From positions 868,001 to 932,000 of the forward strand of contig CAVRDJ010000004.1 in NCBI GenBank assembly GCA_963719875.1: a DNA stretch of 64,000 nt, given 5' to 3'. Positions within the stretch are counted from its first letter, which is position 1; each line of letters begins with the position of its first letter. Below are positions 63,404 through 64,000 of this stretch, one piece after another. The position numbers and the translations under genes are program-made. A model generated the notes under the pieces. It worked only from the letters and a program-made list of their open reading frames with translations. It searched no databases and was not told where the DNA came from. This DNA is from Palsa-360 sp963719875. GTDB lineage: Bacteria; Acidobacteriota; Terriglobia; Acidiferrales; UBA7541.

Positions 63404-64000
63404 TCAGAAATCGTATCGCAATGAGAACTGCATCTGCCGCGGATCTTCGGCCGTATGTGAAATCACACCGAAGTTGCCTGGGTTGAGCAGGAGGTTGTTG
63501 GAGTTCGTCAGCGACGTGGGATCTTCCGGCACCGCGAAATTTGTATGGTTAAAAGCGTTGAAGGCTTCCCAACGGAACTGTACCCGGTGCTCTTTCGACC
63601 ACGGCATCGTGAAGTTCTTGGACACTGCGATGTCCAAATTCGCGAAGCTCGGGCCATGCACCGGATTGCGCGTTCCCGTGCCTCCTCCAAAGGGGAAACT
63701 AAACGCGCCAAGTGCCGTCGTTTGATCCTTGAAGAACTGAATCGCACCTGTTGTGGGGTCGGTATGAATTCCCGGCTGGACCGCTTGAAAGTTTCCGTTA
63801 AATAACGCGGGCGCATCCTGCGTGAAGTTGATCGGGAAGGTCCCCGTGTGCGTCGTGAAAGGGAAACCAGTGCGGTAGGTCACGATTCCCGAAGTCGACC
63901 AACCGCCTATGATTTCGTTCAGCCAGCCGCTGGAGTTCCGAAGGAGCTTCTGCCCTTGTCCCACCGGCAGGTCGTACACGTAATTCATGCTGATAATATG
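63404..64000 (-). CDS. TonB-dependent receptor, C-terminal part (runs off window)
   Basis: The last roughly 198 codons of an Oar-type TonB-dependent receptor, open to the window edge. Barrel landmarks are NYVYDLPVGQG, LNEIIGGWSTSGIVTYRTGFPF, GPSFANLDIAVSKNFTM and RWEAFNAFNHTNF, with a terminal strand ending LRYDF. The final aromatic residue is the expected BAM signal. The N-terminus lies outside, so whether the gene is intact is unknown. Confidence 0.88.
   Translation of the reverse strand, partial: HIISMNYVYDLPVGQGQKLLRNSSGWLNEIIGGWSTSGIVTYRTGFPFTTHTGTFPINFTQDAPALFNGNFQAVQPGIHTDPTTGAIQFFKDQTTALGAFSFPFGGGTGTRNPVHGPSFANLDIAVSKNFTMPWSKEHRVQFRWEAFNAFNHTNFAVPEDPTSLTNSNNLLLNPGNFGVISHTAEDPRQMQFSLRYDF

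Overview
The window reads as one piece of a soil or sediment Acidobacteriota chromosome, or a metagenome-assembled genome from that phylum. This rests on gene content, not on any marker gene. It has three Oar-type TonB-dependent receptor loci (one almost intact, one remnant, one cut by the window edge), Ser/Thr kinases fused to TolB-like propellers, DUF6152 proteins, a PQQ dehydrogenase, a putative-Ig/phosphoesterase surface giant with a post-membrane tail, and typical small zinc-ribbon and charged proteins. I see no rRNA, no complete tRNA, no CRISPR array, no transposase and no phage genes.

Layout. 1-4232 (minus): a tight operon of a SAM methyltransferase, ComA-like phosphosulfolactate synthase, ComB-like phosphosulfolactate phosphatase, an ATP-grasp ligase and a DUF354 GT-B-like protein. 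4.9-7.0 kb: small genes, a PEBP-like secreted protein and a CBS protein. 7.2-9.9 kb: KorAB-type 2-oxoacid:ferredoxin oxidoreductase. 10.5-14.4 kb: a secreted haem-motif/propeller protein, a VOC protein and a pseudokinase-TonB fusion. 14.7-20.3 kb (minus): a type IV pilin with a near-perfect sigma-54 promoter, beside an NtrC-family activator, a hybrid histidine kinase and a PilZ protein. 20.8-26.3 kb: two large Ser/Thr kinases, the second fused to a class III cyclase and a SPOR domain. 26.8 kb: an orphan short transcription unit with a perfect Shine-Dalgarno, a six-codon ORF and a terminator. 27.8-31.0 kb: an AtuA-like/DUF4387/MFS catabolic set. 31-36 kb: secreted proteins including a quinoprotein. 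36.4-41.0 kb: the 1527-residue surface phosphoesterase. 41.1-45.0 kb: PrpB-like lyase, PrpD-like dehydratase and an MFS transporter. 45.2-51.7 kb: a STAS protein, a small gene, then an exopolysaccharide triad (XrtA-type ATPase, chain-length determinant, BY-kinase with eleven 28-residue repeats) behind a second sigma-54 promoter. 51.8-52.8 kb: a second DUF354 gene. 53.7-58.0 kb: an FCD-type regulator and a three-subunit enzyme that looks like oxalate oxidoreductase. 58.9-64.0 kb: a TonB-dependent receptor with one in-frame stop, a DUF6152 protein, an ACT protein and the end of another receptor.

How it may work together. The pilus genes and the exopolysaccharide genes each sit behind a TGGCAC-N5-TTGC site and share the neighbourhood with one sigma-54 activator and a c-di-GMP receptor domain, which suggests common control of surface structures. 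Carbon catabolism is arranged as small transporter-plus-enzyme cassettes for organic acids, and two ferredoxin-linked 2-oxoacid enzymes are present. The most promising undescribed system is the first operon: bacterial ComA/ComB homologues joined to an ATP-grasp ligase, a methyltransferase and a glycosyltransferase-like protein suggest a sulfolactate-derived conjugate. That product is inferred only.
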